Below are positions 53,850-62,720 of a stretch of 64,000 nt of DNA, piece after piece (position 1 is the first letter of the stretch; each line of letters opens with the position of its first letter). Below the pieces are notes generated by a model that saw only the letters and a program-made list of their open reading frames with translations, had not been told where the DNA came from and made no database searches. The DNA comes from CAWUKT01 sp963923035 (GTDB taxonomy: Bacteria > Bacteroidota > Bacteroidia > J057 > JADKCL01), in NCBI GenBank assembly GCA_963923035.1, contig CAWUKT010000026.1:16713-80712 (forward strand), read 5' to 3'. A program made the position numbers and the translations under genes.

Positions 53850-54992
53850 CTATTCCCGCAGCATGGCCCGGCCGCGTCCATTTTCCTCCACCAACCAGTA
53901 CAGCCCCCGGCTCCATTGCGTCCCATCCACTTCCGTTTTTTCTTCCACGTGTCCTTCCCATACCACGCTCCCCTGGCCATCGACGACGCGATAGCTTCCC
54001 GGCTCCTCGATCCAGAAGCGGCCCTGGAACGGGTTCGGATAGGCCATCACAGTCGCTTTTTCCATCTCCACTCCCACTACATTGCAGATGAGTTCGGTGG
54101 AATTGAGGAGGCGGCTGGCGGTGATGTCGGCCTGGACGCTGTCGCCACAGATATAGGTCTCGGCGCTGGCGTCGGCCTTCAGGAAATAGTTGAAGAAGGC
54201 GACGAGGTATTTGTTGGAGCGGTGGATCTGGGTGGGACGGGAAATGCTGCCGGGCGAGGAAACCAGGTCACAGATCGTGGTGGCATCGGTGAACTTGCAG
54301 TGGGCACCACCGGTCAGGCTGACCCACTGGCGAGGGCCCGTGGCGGCGTTGTACATGGGAATCTGGTGGCCAGATTCCGGAGCGGTATTGTCGTCTTCAC
54401 CGCTGATGGACTGGAAAGGCCCGGCGTAATTGGCCAGGGCGGCGATGGCGGAGGGGTTGGTTTCCGCCGCCGCGAGTCCCGACACGGCATCGATGGTCGG
54501 GTAAACGCTCGGGACGAGGCCCGAGGCGCCACCGCCCATGCTGTGCCCGAAGACGCCGCACATGGTGTCTACGGCCAGGTAGAAATCGGAGCTGAAGTTG
54601 TTGCCTTCGGATTCGAGGTAGTCCAGGCAGGCGGCGAGTTCACGGGCGTATTCCTGGTGGTCGACGCTGAAGCCATTCTGGACGTCGGGGGTGGCGATGA
54701 TATAGCCGTAGCTGGCGAGGTGGTTGCAGATGTCCTCGTAGTCGAGGTAGTTCAGGTTGAAGCCGTGGCCGAAGGCGATGCGTGGAAAGACCCCGGCGGC
54801 GACGGGGGAATTGGCACCGGCGATGGTCGCCGGATAATAGACGCGGATGTCCACGGTCGGAGTGGCCAGGGAATTGTCGGTGAAGGTGAGGTCCTGGTAG
54901 CCTACGGCAAAGGGTCCCGGGTCGCCGAGGGAGTTTTGGGCGGGGGAAATGGCAAATACAAGGAGAAACAGGGGCAGCAACAAGAATTTCAT
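53850..54992 (-). CDS. Secreted alpha/beta-hydrolase with T9SS sorting domain
   Basis: 380 residues from the ATG whose first base is 54992 (MKFLLLPLFLLVFAISPAQ signal). The hydrolase domain resembles platelet-activating-factor acetylhydrolase/dienelactone-hydrolase-like esterases: FPRIAFGHGFNLNYLDYED (oxyanion region), nucleophile elbow CGVFGHSMGGG with an intact Ser, and GGAHCKFTDA with the likely His. The last ~75 residues are a T9SS sorting domain (VMAYPNPFQGRFWIEEPGS ... WSRGLYWLVEENG ... RAMLRE). It is likely an extracellular esterase or lipase; the substrate is unknown. The frame is open to 55112, but the signal peptide fixes the start. Confidence 0.85.
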   Translation of the reverse strand: MKFLLLPLFLLVFAISPAQNSLGDPGPFAVGYQDLTFTDNSLATPTVDIRVYYPATIAGANSPVAAGVFPRIAFGHGFNLNYLDYEDICNHLASYGYIIATPDVQNGFSVDHQEYARELAACLDYLESEGNNFSSDFYLAVDTMCGVFGHSMGGGASGLVPSVYPTIDAVSGLAAAETNPSAIAALANYAGPFQSISGEDDNTAPESGHQIPMYNAATGPRQWVSLTGGAHCKFTDATTICDLVSSPGSISRPTQIHRSNKYLVAFFNYFLKADASAETYICGDSVQADITASRLLNSTELICNVVGVEMEKATVMAYPNPFQGRFWIEEPGSYRVVDGQGSVVWEGHVEEKTEVDGTQWSRGLYWLVEENGRGRAMLRE

Positions 54993-55144
54993 AGCGTACG
55001 GGTTTGCCACTAAACTATTAAAAAGAGGTGAGTTTCCATATTCGGCGGGGAAATAAATACACAAAGTTTCAGTAATTATTGAAACTTCAATCCAGACACA
55101 CCGTACACCCAAGTGAAATCAAATCAAACTTAAACACTACCGTC

Positions 55145-55432
55145 ATGAATGACTTTGGCTTTATCCTCCTGATCATCATGCTCTTCGTAGGACCGGCCCA
55201 ATTGGTGACAAACATTGTTGCCGTATTTGTCACCAAGAGCAAGCGGAAACGTAATTATCTTCTCGTCTACCTGGGCGGTGTAATCATCTATTTCATAGGA
55301 TGTTTCCTCGGAGTCAATAGCAATATCGGTGACACCCTACCGACGCTCTCGTGGGTCCTTTTCTTTGGTGGCGCCTTTGGGCTTGCTCTATACGGAGGTC
55401 TCGCCTTTTTCCTTGGAAAAAGACTCCCTTAA
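55145..55432 (+). CDS. Small three-helix membrane protein, tandem family member 1
   Basis: 95-residue membrane protein with three predicted helices (FILLIIMLFVGPAQLVTNIV; LLVYLGGVIIYFIGCFLG; VLFFGGAFGLALYGGLAFFL) and a basic loop after helix 1 (TKSKRKRN). I do not recognise the family. It shares order, length and motifs (GPxQ in helix 1, TKxxxxR loop, YLGGV at helix 2 start, FFGGAxGLAxY in helix 3) with the next two genes, so the three are tandem paralogues. The ATG at 55145 is chosen because the paralogues align from it. The preceding 150 bases contain the promoter for this cluster. Confidence 0.75.
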   Translation: MNDFGFILLIIMLFVGPAQLVTNIVAVFVTKSKRKRNYLLVYLGGVIIYFIGCFLGVNSNIGDTLPTLSWVLFFGGAFGLALYGGLAFFLGKRLP

Positions 55433-55520
55433 TTCGTTAATTCGTCCTGCATTCTCCGAGAACTGTTCCTATTTTTAACTACCCCTTTCCATACGCTATC
55501 AACCCTCAACCACTACTCTC

Positions 55521-55808
55521 ATGGACGACTTTGCCCTCTACCTCCTCTATACGATGTACCTTTTTGGCCCGGTCCAGGTGATTGCCAGCATCATCGTGAT
55601 GATCTTCACCAAACATAAAAAGCAACGCAAACACCTGGCCTTTTACCTTGGCGGCGTGGGACTGTACTTCCTGATCCTGTTCGGATTGCTGGAAATCGAC
55701 GCCGATCAGTCGAACGAAACGCTGTACGCCATTTTCTTCCTCGGCGGCGCCTGGGGACTGGCCATTTACAGTTTCGTGGCCATGTTTGCACGAAAATACC
55801 TGCGGTAA
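55521..55808 (+). CDS. Small three-helix membrane protein, tandem family member 2
   Basis: 95 residues, paralogous to the gene at 55145: MDDFALYLLYTMYLFGPVQV, TKHKKQRKHLAFYLGGVGLY and FFLGGAWGLAIYSFVAMFAR align without gaps in the helices. An acidic loop (IDADQSNE) replaces the neutral loop between helices 2 and 3. The gap of 88 bases to the first member contains no obvious terminator, so co-transcription is likely. Function unknown. Confidence 0.75.
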   Translation: MDDFALYLLYTMYLFGPVQVIASIIVMIFTKHKKQRKHLAFYLGGVGLYFLILFGLLEIDADQSNETLYAIFFLGGAWGLAIYSFVAMFARKYLR

Positions 55809-55904
55809 ATCCCGCATCCATTGAGGCCGGAGCAGGCTTGTCTGCTCCGGTCGCTTTCTTCGGTTTTCCCACTCCCCCATCATTTCACAAAAAACCTATT
55901 CACC

Positions 55905-56186
55905 ATGGAAGCCCTCTTTACATTCCTGATCCTGATTTGTACGATCCTCGGATTCGTCCAGATGCTCTTTGGGTTGGCCGTGGTGATCCTGACCAAAGAT
56001 GCCCACCAGCGTCGCCACCTGCTGTTTTTTCTCGGTGGGATCGTTGTCTTCCTCGGGATTACGTACTTCCTGGGGTGGATTCTCGTCGCCATTCCCATGT
56101 TGATGGAGACCTTTTTGCTGGTGGGGACCAGCAGCCTGGTCATCTACGGGAGCCTCGCCTTGCTCGCCCCGCACCGCCTGTCCTGA
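55905..56186 (+). CDS. Small three-helix membrane protein, tandem family member 3
   Basis: 93 residues, the most divergent of the three paralogues: MEALFTFLILICTILGFVQM (Q in the same place as GPxQ), TKDAHQRRHLLFFLGGIVVF and VGTSSLVIYGSLALLAPHRL. The helix order and basic loop are preserved. The ATG at 55905 is chosen by alignment; the frame is open from 55821. Function unknown; possible uses include a small hetero-oligomeric pore or a stress-related membrane component, neither of which the sequence can decide. Confidence 0.7.
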   Translation: MEALFTFLILICTILGFVQMLFGLAVVILTKDAHQRRHLLFFLGGIVVFLGITYFLGWILVAIPMLMETFLLVGTSSLVIYGSLALLAPHRLS

Positions 56187-56283
56187 GCACAATGGCCAGA
56201 TTCTCAGGCTCCTCAAATACCAAATCCCCCTTTTTCCCCGGACCACCTCTCTGATGGCGCACTTTTTGCGTTAAATTAGTCTT

Positions 56284-58017
56284 GTGAAAAAGCTCCTCCT
56301 CTTCCCCATATTGCTCACCCTCCAAGGATTTTCCCAGACCTCCTTTTGTCCGGACGATCCGCCCCGCAATACCTGGCTGGCCGATTCTCCCTGGCCCGTC
56401 TACCACCGCAACAACTACGCCCAGGCTTCGACGTGCATCACTGGCCCCCGCCCCGGCGATAGCCTCCGCGTCTACGCCCGCACCAACCTCAGCGGCGGGA
56501 CCTCTCCCTGGGTCTACCTCTCGGACCGCTACGCCAATGGCCAGCGCGTTTTCCTCTATTCCAATTCCACCCATGTGTTCAAATTGGTGGATATGGGCAA
56601 TGAAATCATCGCCGCCGACAGCCACCGCATCGACTTTGATCCGATCACGTCCTTTGGCTGGAATTTCCTCCTCAGCAAGCACAAAACCTGGTTCACCTAC
56701 GATCCCAAATACGATCCGGCCAATAACCAGAGCAGCCGCATCTTCAAGCTGACGGATGCGGACACCACCGATCCCTTTTCGGAGATTGTGGTGCTGGACA
56801 CCTTTGATTTTGCGGACCACGGCATCAACCGGGTGCAGCTGTTCAACCTGAATTACAATGGCGAGATCCATTTTAACAGCGAATCGGAGGATACGATTGG
56901 CTATGCGACTATCGGGGTGATCGATCAGAATTTCAACCTGTTGGATACGCTGCGCTATACCACCCTGCCCGGCGAGATCGTCCACCACAATGCGTTCCCG
57001 ATCGACGAGAACAACTCGTTTTACATTGTGACGACGCACCGGATGATCCAGTTTACCTGGACGAATGGCCAATTGGGGATTGGGTGGGAAGCGCCTTATG
57101 ATTTTGTGGACGACGGGCCGACGGGGTCGTTTGCGGAGGGGAGCGGCACTACGCCGACCTTGGTGGGCTGGGGAGCGGGGCAAGACAAATTGGTGGTGGT
57201 GGCCGATGGGCATTCGCGCAATAACTTAGTGGCGTTTTGGCGCGAGTTGCCGGCCGGGTGGACGGGGAAACCGGGCATGGCGCTGCATTTCGCCGATTCG
57301 ATCCAACTTCCCAAGGCCATTGCATCCAACAATACCTTCCAGTCCATCGAGAATTCTCCCACGGCTTACGGCTACGACATTGCCATCGCCCAGTTCAACG
57401 GCTTCCTCGGCTACCCTTGCACCAACAACAAAGGCGTCCAGAAGGTCGCCTGAGACACGACCAGCAATTCACTTTCCATCGCCTGGACCAACGATTCGAT
57501 CAACATGAACGGCGTCCTGACCTATTCGGCGGGTTCGGACATGGTCTACGGCAGCGGCAAGGAGCCCGATTGCAACTATTATTTCTACGGCCTCGACTGG
57601 CAGACGGGCCAGCTCACCCTGCGCCACCGGTTGGGTCCCGAAGGGACCTTCACCAACGATCCGTACTACGACGGCGGCAACAACAATATCCTCGACGAGG
57701 ATGGCAACGTGTATTTCCCCGGCGGCAAGAGTCTGGTCAAGGTGGAGATCGTCCAGCCCCTTGCTTCGGTGGACCCGCCTGCGGTTGCGCCGACGGCCTA
57801 TACGGCCTTTCCCCAACCTGCTACCTCAGAATTGCGCCTCTCCCCTGCCCCATCGGACGTAACACGGCTCCAGATCTACTCGGTGACCGGACAGTTTATG
57901 GAGACTGCTGATTGGAAAGGTGATCGATTGGATATTAGTGCTTTGCCGGCGGGGATGTATTGGTTGGGCATTGAAAAAAATGGACGGAGAGAGTGGGTGA
58001 AATGGGTGAAGTTGTGA
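56284..58017 (+). pseudogene. T9SS cargo protein interrupted by an in-frame TGA
   Basis: One open frame of 577 codons broken only by TGA at 57451-57453. The part before the stop has a signal peptide from a GTG start (MKKLLLFPILLTLQGFSQ) and about 370 residues of beta-rich repeats (GTTPTLVGWGAGQDKLVVVA; GYDIAIAQFNGFLGYPCTNN). After the TGA the same frame continues DTTSNSLSIAWTND, EDGNVYFPGGKSLVKVEIV and a full sorting domain (AFPQPATSELRLSPAP ... LPAGMYWLGIEKN ... WVKWVKL). Placing Trp at the TGA gives VAWDTTSNSLSIAW, a natural blade motif. A truncated product would lack the sorting signal. Confidence 0.8.
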
Positions 58018-58068
58018 CCCTCCGGGAGAAAACAGGACTCTTGTCCCCAAACAGCTGGCAAGAGAAAC

Positions 58069-58086
58069 GGGCGGCACTGCCCGCCC
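58069..58086. terminator. Possible terminator hairpin between convergent genes
   Basis: GGGCGG and CCGCCC form a 6-bp GC-only stem around CACTGC in the 103-bp gap between the interrupted T9SS gene and the S41 peptidase. On the minus strand GTTTCTCTT follows, a weak tail. Confidence 0.35.
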
Positions 58087-58120
58087 AGATTCTCCGCGCC
58101 ATCCATGGGGTCATTTTCCT

Positions 58121-59125
58121 TCAATCTCCGCTCCGCTGAATATCCTGAAGCACCCAACTGAGGGCCTCAGACGCCGGAACCTTGGCCTCCGGGGCCACAC
58201 CCACCCGATCGATCCGCTTGCCTTCGGCGGTATAGTAATCGGCCACCGGCACAAATACCTCCAGTCCGGGCTTGACCGGAAAACTCTTTCCCGTCAGCAT
58301 CCCTCCGAAAGTGGATTCTCCCACCACCGTCGCAATTCCTTTTTCCCGCAACAAATACACCAAGGGCTCACACGTGCTTCCGGTAGCGCCATCAATGAGC
58401 ACATACACCTTCCCCGTGAAAATCTCGCGGTCGTGGCCGGGAATGACCATCCGAGCCGCCCCGTTGGTCTGGAGGCTGCCCATGAATCCGGCATAGGTCA
58501 AATTTTGCACCAAAGGAATCGACTTGATTTCATCTGCCGTAGGAGCAGCCTCGTGCTGATCGTACCATTTGCGGGTCAGGTACACCCCCGCGTCGATGGG
58601 TTCCCGGGTCAGGTACTGTCCGAGTACGACGGCTGCGTCCAGGGAGCCACCGGTATTGCCCCGGAGATCTAGGATGAGGTTGGTGTGCCCTCCGGCCTGG
58701 ATCTTACCAATCATATCCAGCATGGGAGCCGCTGACAAGATAAAGGTATTGATGTCCAGGACCACGGTTTGGGCATCGACCGTGTCCAGTTGAATCTTCA
58801 CCGGGCGCTGGCCCGGCTCCATTGCCGTGCCACCATCGTTTTCAAGGAACAGGTCGAAATGGGTAAAGGGCAAGTCATGGCGTCCGGACCTGAACAAGGC
58901 CAGGTAGTCCGCTCCGCTCAGGCGGAGCGCCTTGCGTGATAAGAGCGTCCGTTTGAACTTCCGGTATTCCTTGCTTTCCAACCAGGCCGGATTGGCGGCG
59001 GTGGTGTCCATGATCGCGAAGACCTTTTTGACCCATGCTTTTCTTTCTTGGGGAGCGAGCTTGTCCTGCGCCTGAATCCCGAAAAAGGAAAGGAGAAGGA
59101 GTAAGATGACTGTAATTTGTTTCAT
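58121..59125 (-). CDS. S41-family peptidase, secreted
   Basis: 334 residues with signal peptide (MKQITVILLLLLSFFGIQAQ), then a helical region and a tail-specific-protease-type catalytic domain: TNLILDLRGNTGGSLDAAVV, KVYVLIDGATGSTCEPLVYL (Ser in GSTCE at the nucleophile place) and VVGESTFGG. The usual catalytic Lys of the FGKG motif is replaced by Gly, so the enzyme may belong to the S41 subgroup without the Ser-Lys dyad, or be inactive. No PDZ domain is evident. The start whose first base is 59125 is set by the signal peptide; the frame is open to 59287. It is the gene next downstream of the LytTR regulator on the same strand. Confidence 0.8.
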   Translation of the reverse strand: MKQITVILLLLLSFFGIQAQDKLAPQERKAWVKKVFAIMDTTAANPAWLESKEYRKFKRTLLSRKALRLSGADYLALFRSGRHDLPFTHFDLFLENDGGTAMEPGQRPVKIQLDTVDAQTVVLDINTFILSAAPMLDMIGKIQAGGHTNLILDLRGNTGGSLDAAVVLGQYLTREPIDAGVYLTRKWYDQHEAAPTADEIKSIPLVQNLTYAGFMGSLQTNGAARMVIPGHDREIFTGKVYVLIDGATGSTCEPLVYLLREKGIATVVGESTFGGMLTGKSFPVKPGLEVFVPVADYYTAEGKRIDRVGVAPEAKVPASEALSWVLQDIQRSGD

Positions 59126-59283
59126 TGCATTTGCTGTTTTGTTGAGCTTGGTGCAAATGAAAAGGAAGTCGAAAAGGGAGAAAAACCGACGTGACCAATC
59201 TGAAGGAGATGTGACCAAAATGCAACTCCAGGGACGTAAATGAAGGTTTTGGGACAAAATTGAAAGGGGAAGAGGGAGGGAAA

Positions 59284-60090
59284 TCAACCGGGCAGGCGCC
59301 CTTGCAAAGCCTCGAGGTACTTGTTGGAAAGGGGTAGCCGGGCTTCGACGTGCTTCAACTGAAGTTCGCGCTTGCGGCTGTTGCCGCTGACCGCCACGAC
59401 GTGGTCGAGGTTAACGACATACGACCTGTGAACCTGCCGTGCATCCGGCACCTGTTCCAAGATGCCCGTCAAGGTTCCCCGCAGCAGGCGGGAAACGATC
59501 GTACCTTTGTCGAGATAGAAGACCTCCACGTAGTTCTGTTGGGCCTTTGCCATCAAAAAATCTGGCCAGGGCAATTCCAGGTGCTCGTCTTGGTTGGCTC
59601 CCTCAATGCGGACAAACCGGGCCGGCCTATCAGCTTGATCCGGCACCTTGATTTCCCCGAGTCAGTACCGCAAATACAGCCAGAGCGGCGTGAACAGCGG
59701 GATATAGGGGCTGCCGAAGTACAACATGAAATCCAGCGCACTACTCAGCGTGGGCTCCTCGTGGTTGATAAAATAGCTCAGGTATAAAAAAGTCGCCCCC
59801 AGCATCAATAAGAGACCGGTGGCCACCATGACCACTTCATTGAGAACCCGCCATTGTCGTCCCTGACGAGCATACCAGAAATTTTCCAGCGGATGAATCA
59901 GCAGTACCATCACCGCTACGATCAAGCCGTATACACTCAATCGCAAACCTTTGTACTCCATTTCCATCGAATAGGTATCAAACGGCTGCAACAGGACCAA
60001 CACCAACGCCAAGACTCCTCCCAAGGTCAGGGCGATGATACCCGTTTTGGACCAGGGATGGGTAAATGAAATGACGCGGTTCAATACCAT
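59284..60090 (-). pseudogene. Membrane-anchored LytTR transcription regulator interrupted by an in-frame TGA
   Basis: First part (60090 down): four membrane helices (TGIIALTLGGVLALVLVLLQ; GLIVAVMVLLIHPLENFWYA; VVMVATGLLLMLGATFLYLS; FGSPYIPLFTPLWLYLRY). TGA at 59662-59664 stops it. The same frame then continues LGEIKVPDQADRPARF and a LytTR DNA-binding domain (FLMAKAQQNYVEVFYLDKG; VHRSYVVNLDHVVAVSGNS; LPLSNKYLEALQGRL). Four-helix-plus-LytTR proteins are common in Bacteroidota, so this is one gene; Trp at the TGA would fit YLRYWLGEI. The alternative is two real genes: 59662-60090 and an internal start near 59646. Confidence 0.7.
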
Positions 60091-60202
60091 GCCGGAAAAA
60101 TACGAAAGGATGGAGAAATGGAGAACAGCTCCCCGGTCAAATCCGAACTAGGTGTACCGATTATTCTTTCATTTTTTGTACAATACCGCCAACCAAAGGG
60201 AT

Positions 60203-60676
60203 ATGATGCCCCCTCCACGACCCAATGAAATGAATCACTTCACCATCCAACGCCTCACCCCCGGCGACGAGCCGCTCCTCCACGCCCTCCTCCTCGCGTG
60301 GGAACACGACGAGGGCAATTTCAACGCGAAATTGCCCGGCGACCCGCACCTGCAAAGCATCCTGAGCCGCCCCGACATCGGCATCTGGGTGGCGGTGGTC
60401 GGGGGCGAGGTCGTCGGCGGCATCACCGCCTACGACTTGCCGATGATCGGCGAAGAAACCCGCGAGCTGTTCCTGTATGAGATCGGCGTGATTGCCGGAC
60501 ACCGGCGGAGTGGCATTGCGCGGGCCCTCATCGAGGCCCTCAAGGCCCACGCCCGCGCGCAAGGCATCTCCGTCATCTTCGTCGCGACCTCCCTCGACAA
60601 CGACGCCGCCCGCCAACTCTACGAGTCGACGGGCGGCGAATTGGAAATCATTCCCTGGTTCACCTACAACCTGTAG
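60203..60676 (+). CDS. GNAT acetyltransferase, AAC(3)-I-like
   Basis: 157-residue GCN5-type N-acetyltransferase. The acetyl-CoA-binding motif is IGVIAGHRRSGIARALIEAL, preceded by WVAVVGGEVVGGITAYDLP and followed by VIFVATSLDNDAARQLYEST. The layout, particularly VVGGxxAYxLP, LYEIGVxxxHRRxGIA and DNDAARxLY, is that of aminoglycoside 3-N-acetyltransferase type I and its chromosomal relatives. Whether it modifies aminoglycosides or another amine is unknown. AAAGGG lies 5 bases before the paired ATG codons at 60203/60206; an internal ATG at 60230 (MNHFTIQRL) is also possible. No integron or transposon feature is near. Confidence 0.75.
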   Translation: MMPPPRPNEMNHFTIQRLTPGDEPLLHALLLAWEHDEGNFNAKLPGDPHLQSILSRPDIGIWVAVVGGEVVGGITAYDLPMIGEETRELFLYEIGVIAGHRRSGIARALIEALKAHARAQGISVIFVATSLDNDAARQLYESTGGELEIIPWFTYNL

Positions 60677-60697
60677 GTGCGGGAGATGCAACGGTGA

Positions 60698-61411
60698 CTA
60701 CTCGCACATGGTCGAGTAATCGTAGATAAACTGTTCGAAATCGGACCACTGCGTGTTCCGGCTGTACTTTTCGAGGACGGCCGGACATTCCGAGAACAGG
60801 ATCTCCATGTCCTGGCGGTATTCCTTTTTCTTGATCTTCCGGGCCGTGTCCTCGCCGTCCTTCTTGATATAATAGGACTTGTCCAGGCCACCGGCGACGG
60901 TCATCCCGCCCACAGCGACTCCGGCCGATTCGCGGGCAAAGGGATCGTTGTACACCTTGATCTTCTTGCTGAACGTCGGGTTCATCACCTGCAACATGCA
61001 GAACTGGGTCTTGCCCTTCTTGATCTCGACATTGGACGACTCCATGTAGAGGTAGCCATCGTTGAGGTGCTCGGAAGACAGCTCATTGTCCTGGATTTTC
61101 GTCAGGTCGGTGGCGGCATCCAACTTCTGGGAGACCTTCGCCAAATTGCTCGGCGGAATGTACATGTGGGCAATTTCCTCTGGATTGATTTTCACCTTGC
61201 CCCCCTCCTCGGTTTCCACTTTCAAATCATCAATCAACCCCTTCTTGAAGAACAGACGCTTGACAATCACGGTCTTTTCTTCCCCGTTCTGGAGGGTGAT
61301 GTAGGTGGGCTTTTTCTTGCTGAACCCTTGAAAGGCAGGCGAAAATTTCTGGGCAACGGCCGAGGACCCCATCAAAAGACACAGGGCGGCCACAAAGAAT
61401 TGGAGTTTCAT
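60698..61411 (-). CDS. Secreted protein of unknown function
   Basis: 237 residues with signal peptide MKLQFFVAALCLLMGSSAVAQ. Mature part starts with basic beta-strand segments (KKKPTYITLQNGEEKTVIVK; VETEEGGKVKINPEEIAHMY), has a Gly-rich hydrophobic stretch (SAGVAVGGMTVAGGLDKSYY), and ends in an acidic region with two Cys (FSECPAVLEK; YSTMCE). I do not recognise the family; similar proteins seem confined to Bacteroidota. Upstream on its strand is TATAAAAC, a possible -7 region, with TTATTTG about 20 bases before it. Confidence 0.65.
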   Translation of the reverse strand: MKLQFFVAALCLLMGSSAVAQKFSPAFQGFSKKKPTYITLQNGEEKTVIVKRLFFKKGLIDDLKVETEEGGKVKINPEEIAHMYIPPSNLAKVSQKLDAATDLTKIQDNELSSEHLNDGYLYMESSNVEIKKGKTQFCMLQVMNPTFSKKIKVYNDPFARESAGVAVGGMTVAGGLDKSYYIKKDGEDTARKIKKKEYRQDMEILFSECPAVLEKYSRNTQWSDFEQFIYDYSTMCE

Positions 61412-61571
61412 ACGATAGGTAGAGTTTTATAGTTAGACAAATAATTGGAACAAGACATACACTTAAATGGAATTTGCCGCAGGATGCTCCGATTTTTTCG
61501 GGCTCCTCCGGGTAAAGGGGTGGGAAAATGGTCTTGGGCAAACCTTTCTTAGGGTGCCCACCGAGCAGGGG

Positions 61572-62684
61572 TCACGGATACTGCGCCGCGATCTGCGCAA
61601 AGACCGGGTACCAACGTACGCCGCCGTAATTTTGGCCCAAGCGGACGATCACCAGATCGTGCGCCGGATGGACATAGATAAATTGGCCGAGGTGGCCTTC
61701 GGCCGCGTAGGCGCCGTCTTTCGACGGAATCCACCACTGGTAGCCGTAGCCCCAGTACGAGCCCTCCTCCGAATTCAATTCCGTCGACGCCTTGACCCAG
61801 TCCTCCGGCACCACCTGCTGGCCTTCCCAATTACCATTGTGGAGGTAGAGCCGGCCGAATTTGGCGAAGTCACGTGCCGTGGCGTTGAGGCAGCAAAAGG
61901 CCTTTTCGCGGCCATTGCGGCGCTGATCGAGGGACCAGCTGGCCGGATGCTCCATGCCCAGCGGCGTCCAGATCTTCTCCTGGAGGTAGTCGGTGAGGTT
62001 CCGCCCCGTCGCCCGCACCACGATTTCACCCAGCAACTGGGTATTGATGGACTTGTAGCCCCAGCGCTCGCCCGCCGGACGCTCCTGCTTGAGGTGGTGG
62101 ACCTGCCGTTCGAGGTGACGACCGTAATAGGAGCGGGCCACGCCGGCAAAGGGGTTGAAGTAATTCTCCTGGTGCTTCACCCCAGTGGTCATCTCCAAGA
62201 CGTGCTTGACCGTCACCGATTGCCAGACCTGAGACTTCATCTCGGGGATGTACTTCGTAATCGGATCGTCGATGGAGGAGATATGCCCTTCTTCCACCGC
62301 AATGCCGGCCAAGGCCGAGGTAAAGGACTTGGCCATGGAAAAAGAGGCCACCCAGGCGGTATCGTTATAGCCCTCGAAATAGTTCTCGTAGCGGATGGTG
62401 TCCCGGTGAATGACGAGAAAGGCGACCGTCTTGGTATTGGGTAGAAAGCGGTCCAGGTCCTTATGGGCCGTGTCCTCTCCTCCGACCACCGAGATGGTCT
62501 CCAGGAAGTCGTCGTTGGGTTGGGAGGGGAAAATGAACGGAGTAGCGCCCGCTTCCAGGGGACGGGAGGGAAAGCGCTTGTAATCCTTGATATCGGAGAA
62601 TTGGTAGATGACCATTCGCCCTAAGGTACAGGCAGATAGGAGAAACAGAAGCGGAACAACGAGTAACAGCGGACCCTTTTTCAT
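61572..62684 (-). CDS. Class C beta-lactamase-fold serine hydrolase, lipoprotein
   Basis: 370 residues. Lipoprotein signal LLLVVPLLFLLSACTLG with lipobox Cys. The catalytic Ser116 and Lys119 are in SFSMAKSFTS, the Tyr motif is GYKSINTQLLGEI (Tyr210), and the third motif is GHLGQFIYVHP. This set matches the EstB/6-aminohexanoate-dimer-hydrolase-like branch of the beta-lactamase class C family rather than true AmpC enzymes, so an esterase or amide hydrolase in the periplasm is more likely than antibiotic resistance. The upstream gene at 62721 is divergent, 36 bases away. Confidence 0.85.
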   Translation of the reverse strand: MKKGPLLLVVPLLFLLSACTLGRMVIYQFSDIKDYKRFPSRPLEAGATPFIFPSQPNDDFLETISVVGGEDTAHKDLDRFLPNTKTVAFLVIHRDTIRYENYFEGYNDTAWVASFSMAKSFTSALAGIAVEEGHISSIDDPITKYIPEMKSQVWQSVTVKHVLEMTTGVKHQENYFNPFAGVARSYYGRHLERQVHHLKQERPAGERWGYKSINTQLLGEIVVRATGRNLTDYLQEKIWTPLGMEHPASWSLDQRRNGREKAFCCLNATARDFAKFGRLYLHNGNWEGQQVVPEDWVKASTELNSEEGSYWGYGYQWWIPSKDGAYAAEGHLGQFIYVHPAHDLVIVRLGQNYGGVRWYPVFAQIAAQYP

Positions 62685-62707
62685 CTTCGGAAAATAGTAA
62701 AATCTGG

Positions 62708-62715
62708 TATCTTTG
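62708..62715 (+). promoter_or_regulatory. TATCTTTG -7 box, near-leaderless start
   Basis: TATCTTTG ends 5 bases before the ATG at 62721. The ATG is secure, as it begins a clear lipoprotein signal, so transcription should start at or next to the start codon. Confidence 0.5.
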
Positions 62716-62720
62716 GCGCT

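Noticed and set aside
12249..59664. UGA decoded as tryptophan (alternative genetic code)
   Set aside because: Other genes in the window end in TGA at natural protein ends (yedK, pdeM, cupin, sbcD, SAM methyltransferase), TGG is used freely for Trp, and the DNA is GC-rich. Isolated mutations or errors are simpler.
60203..60676. A recently acquired resistance cassette
   Set aside because: No attC, integrase, insertion sequence or composition break is visible around the acetyltransferase gene.
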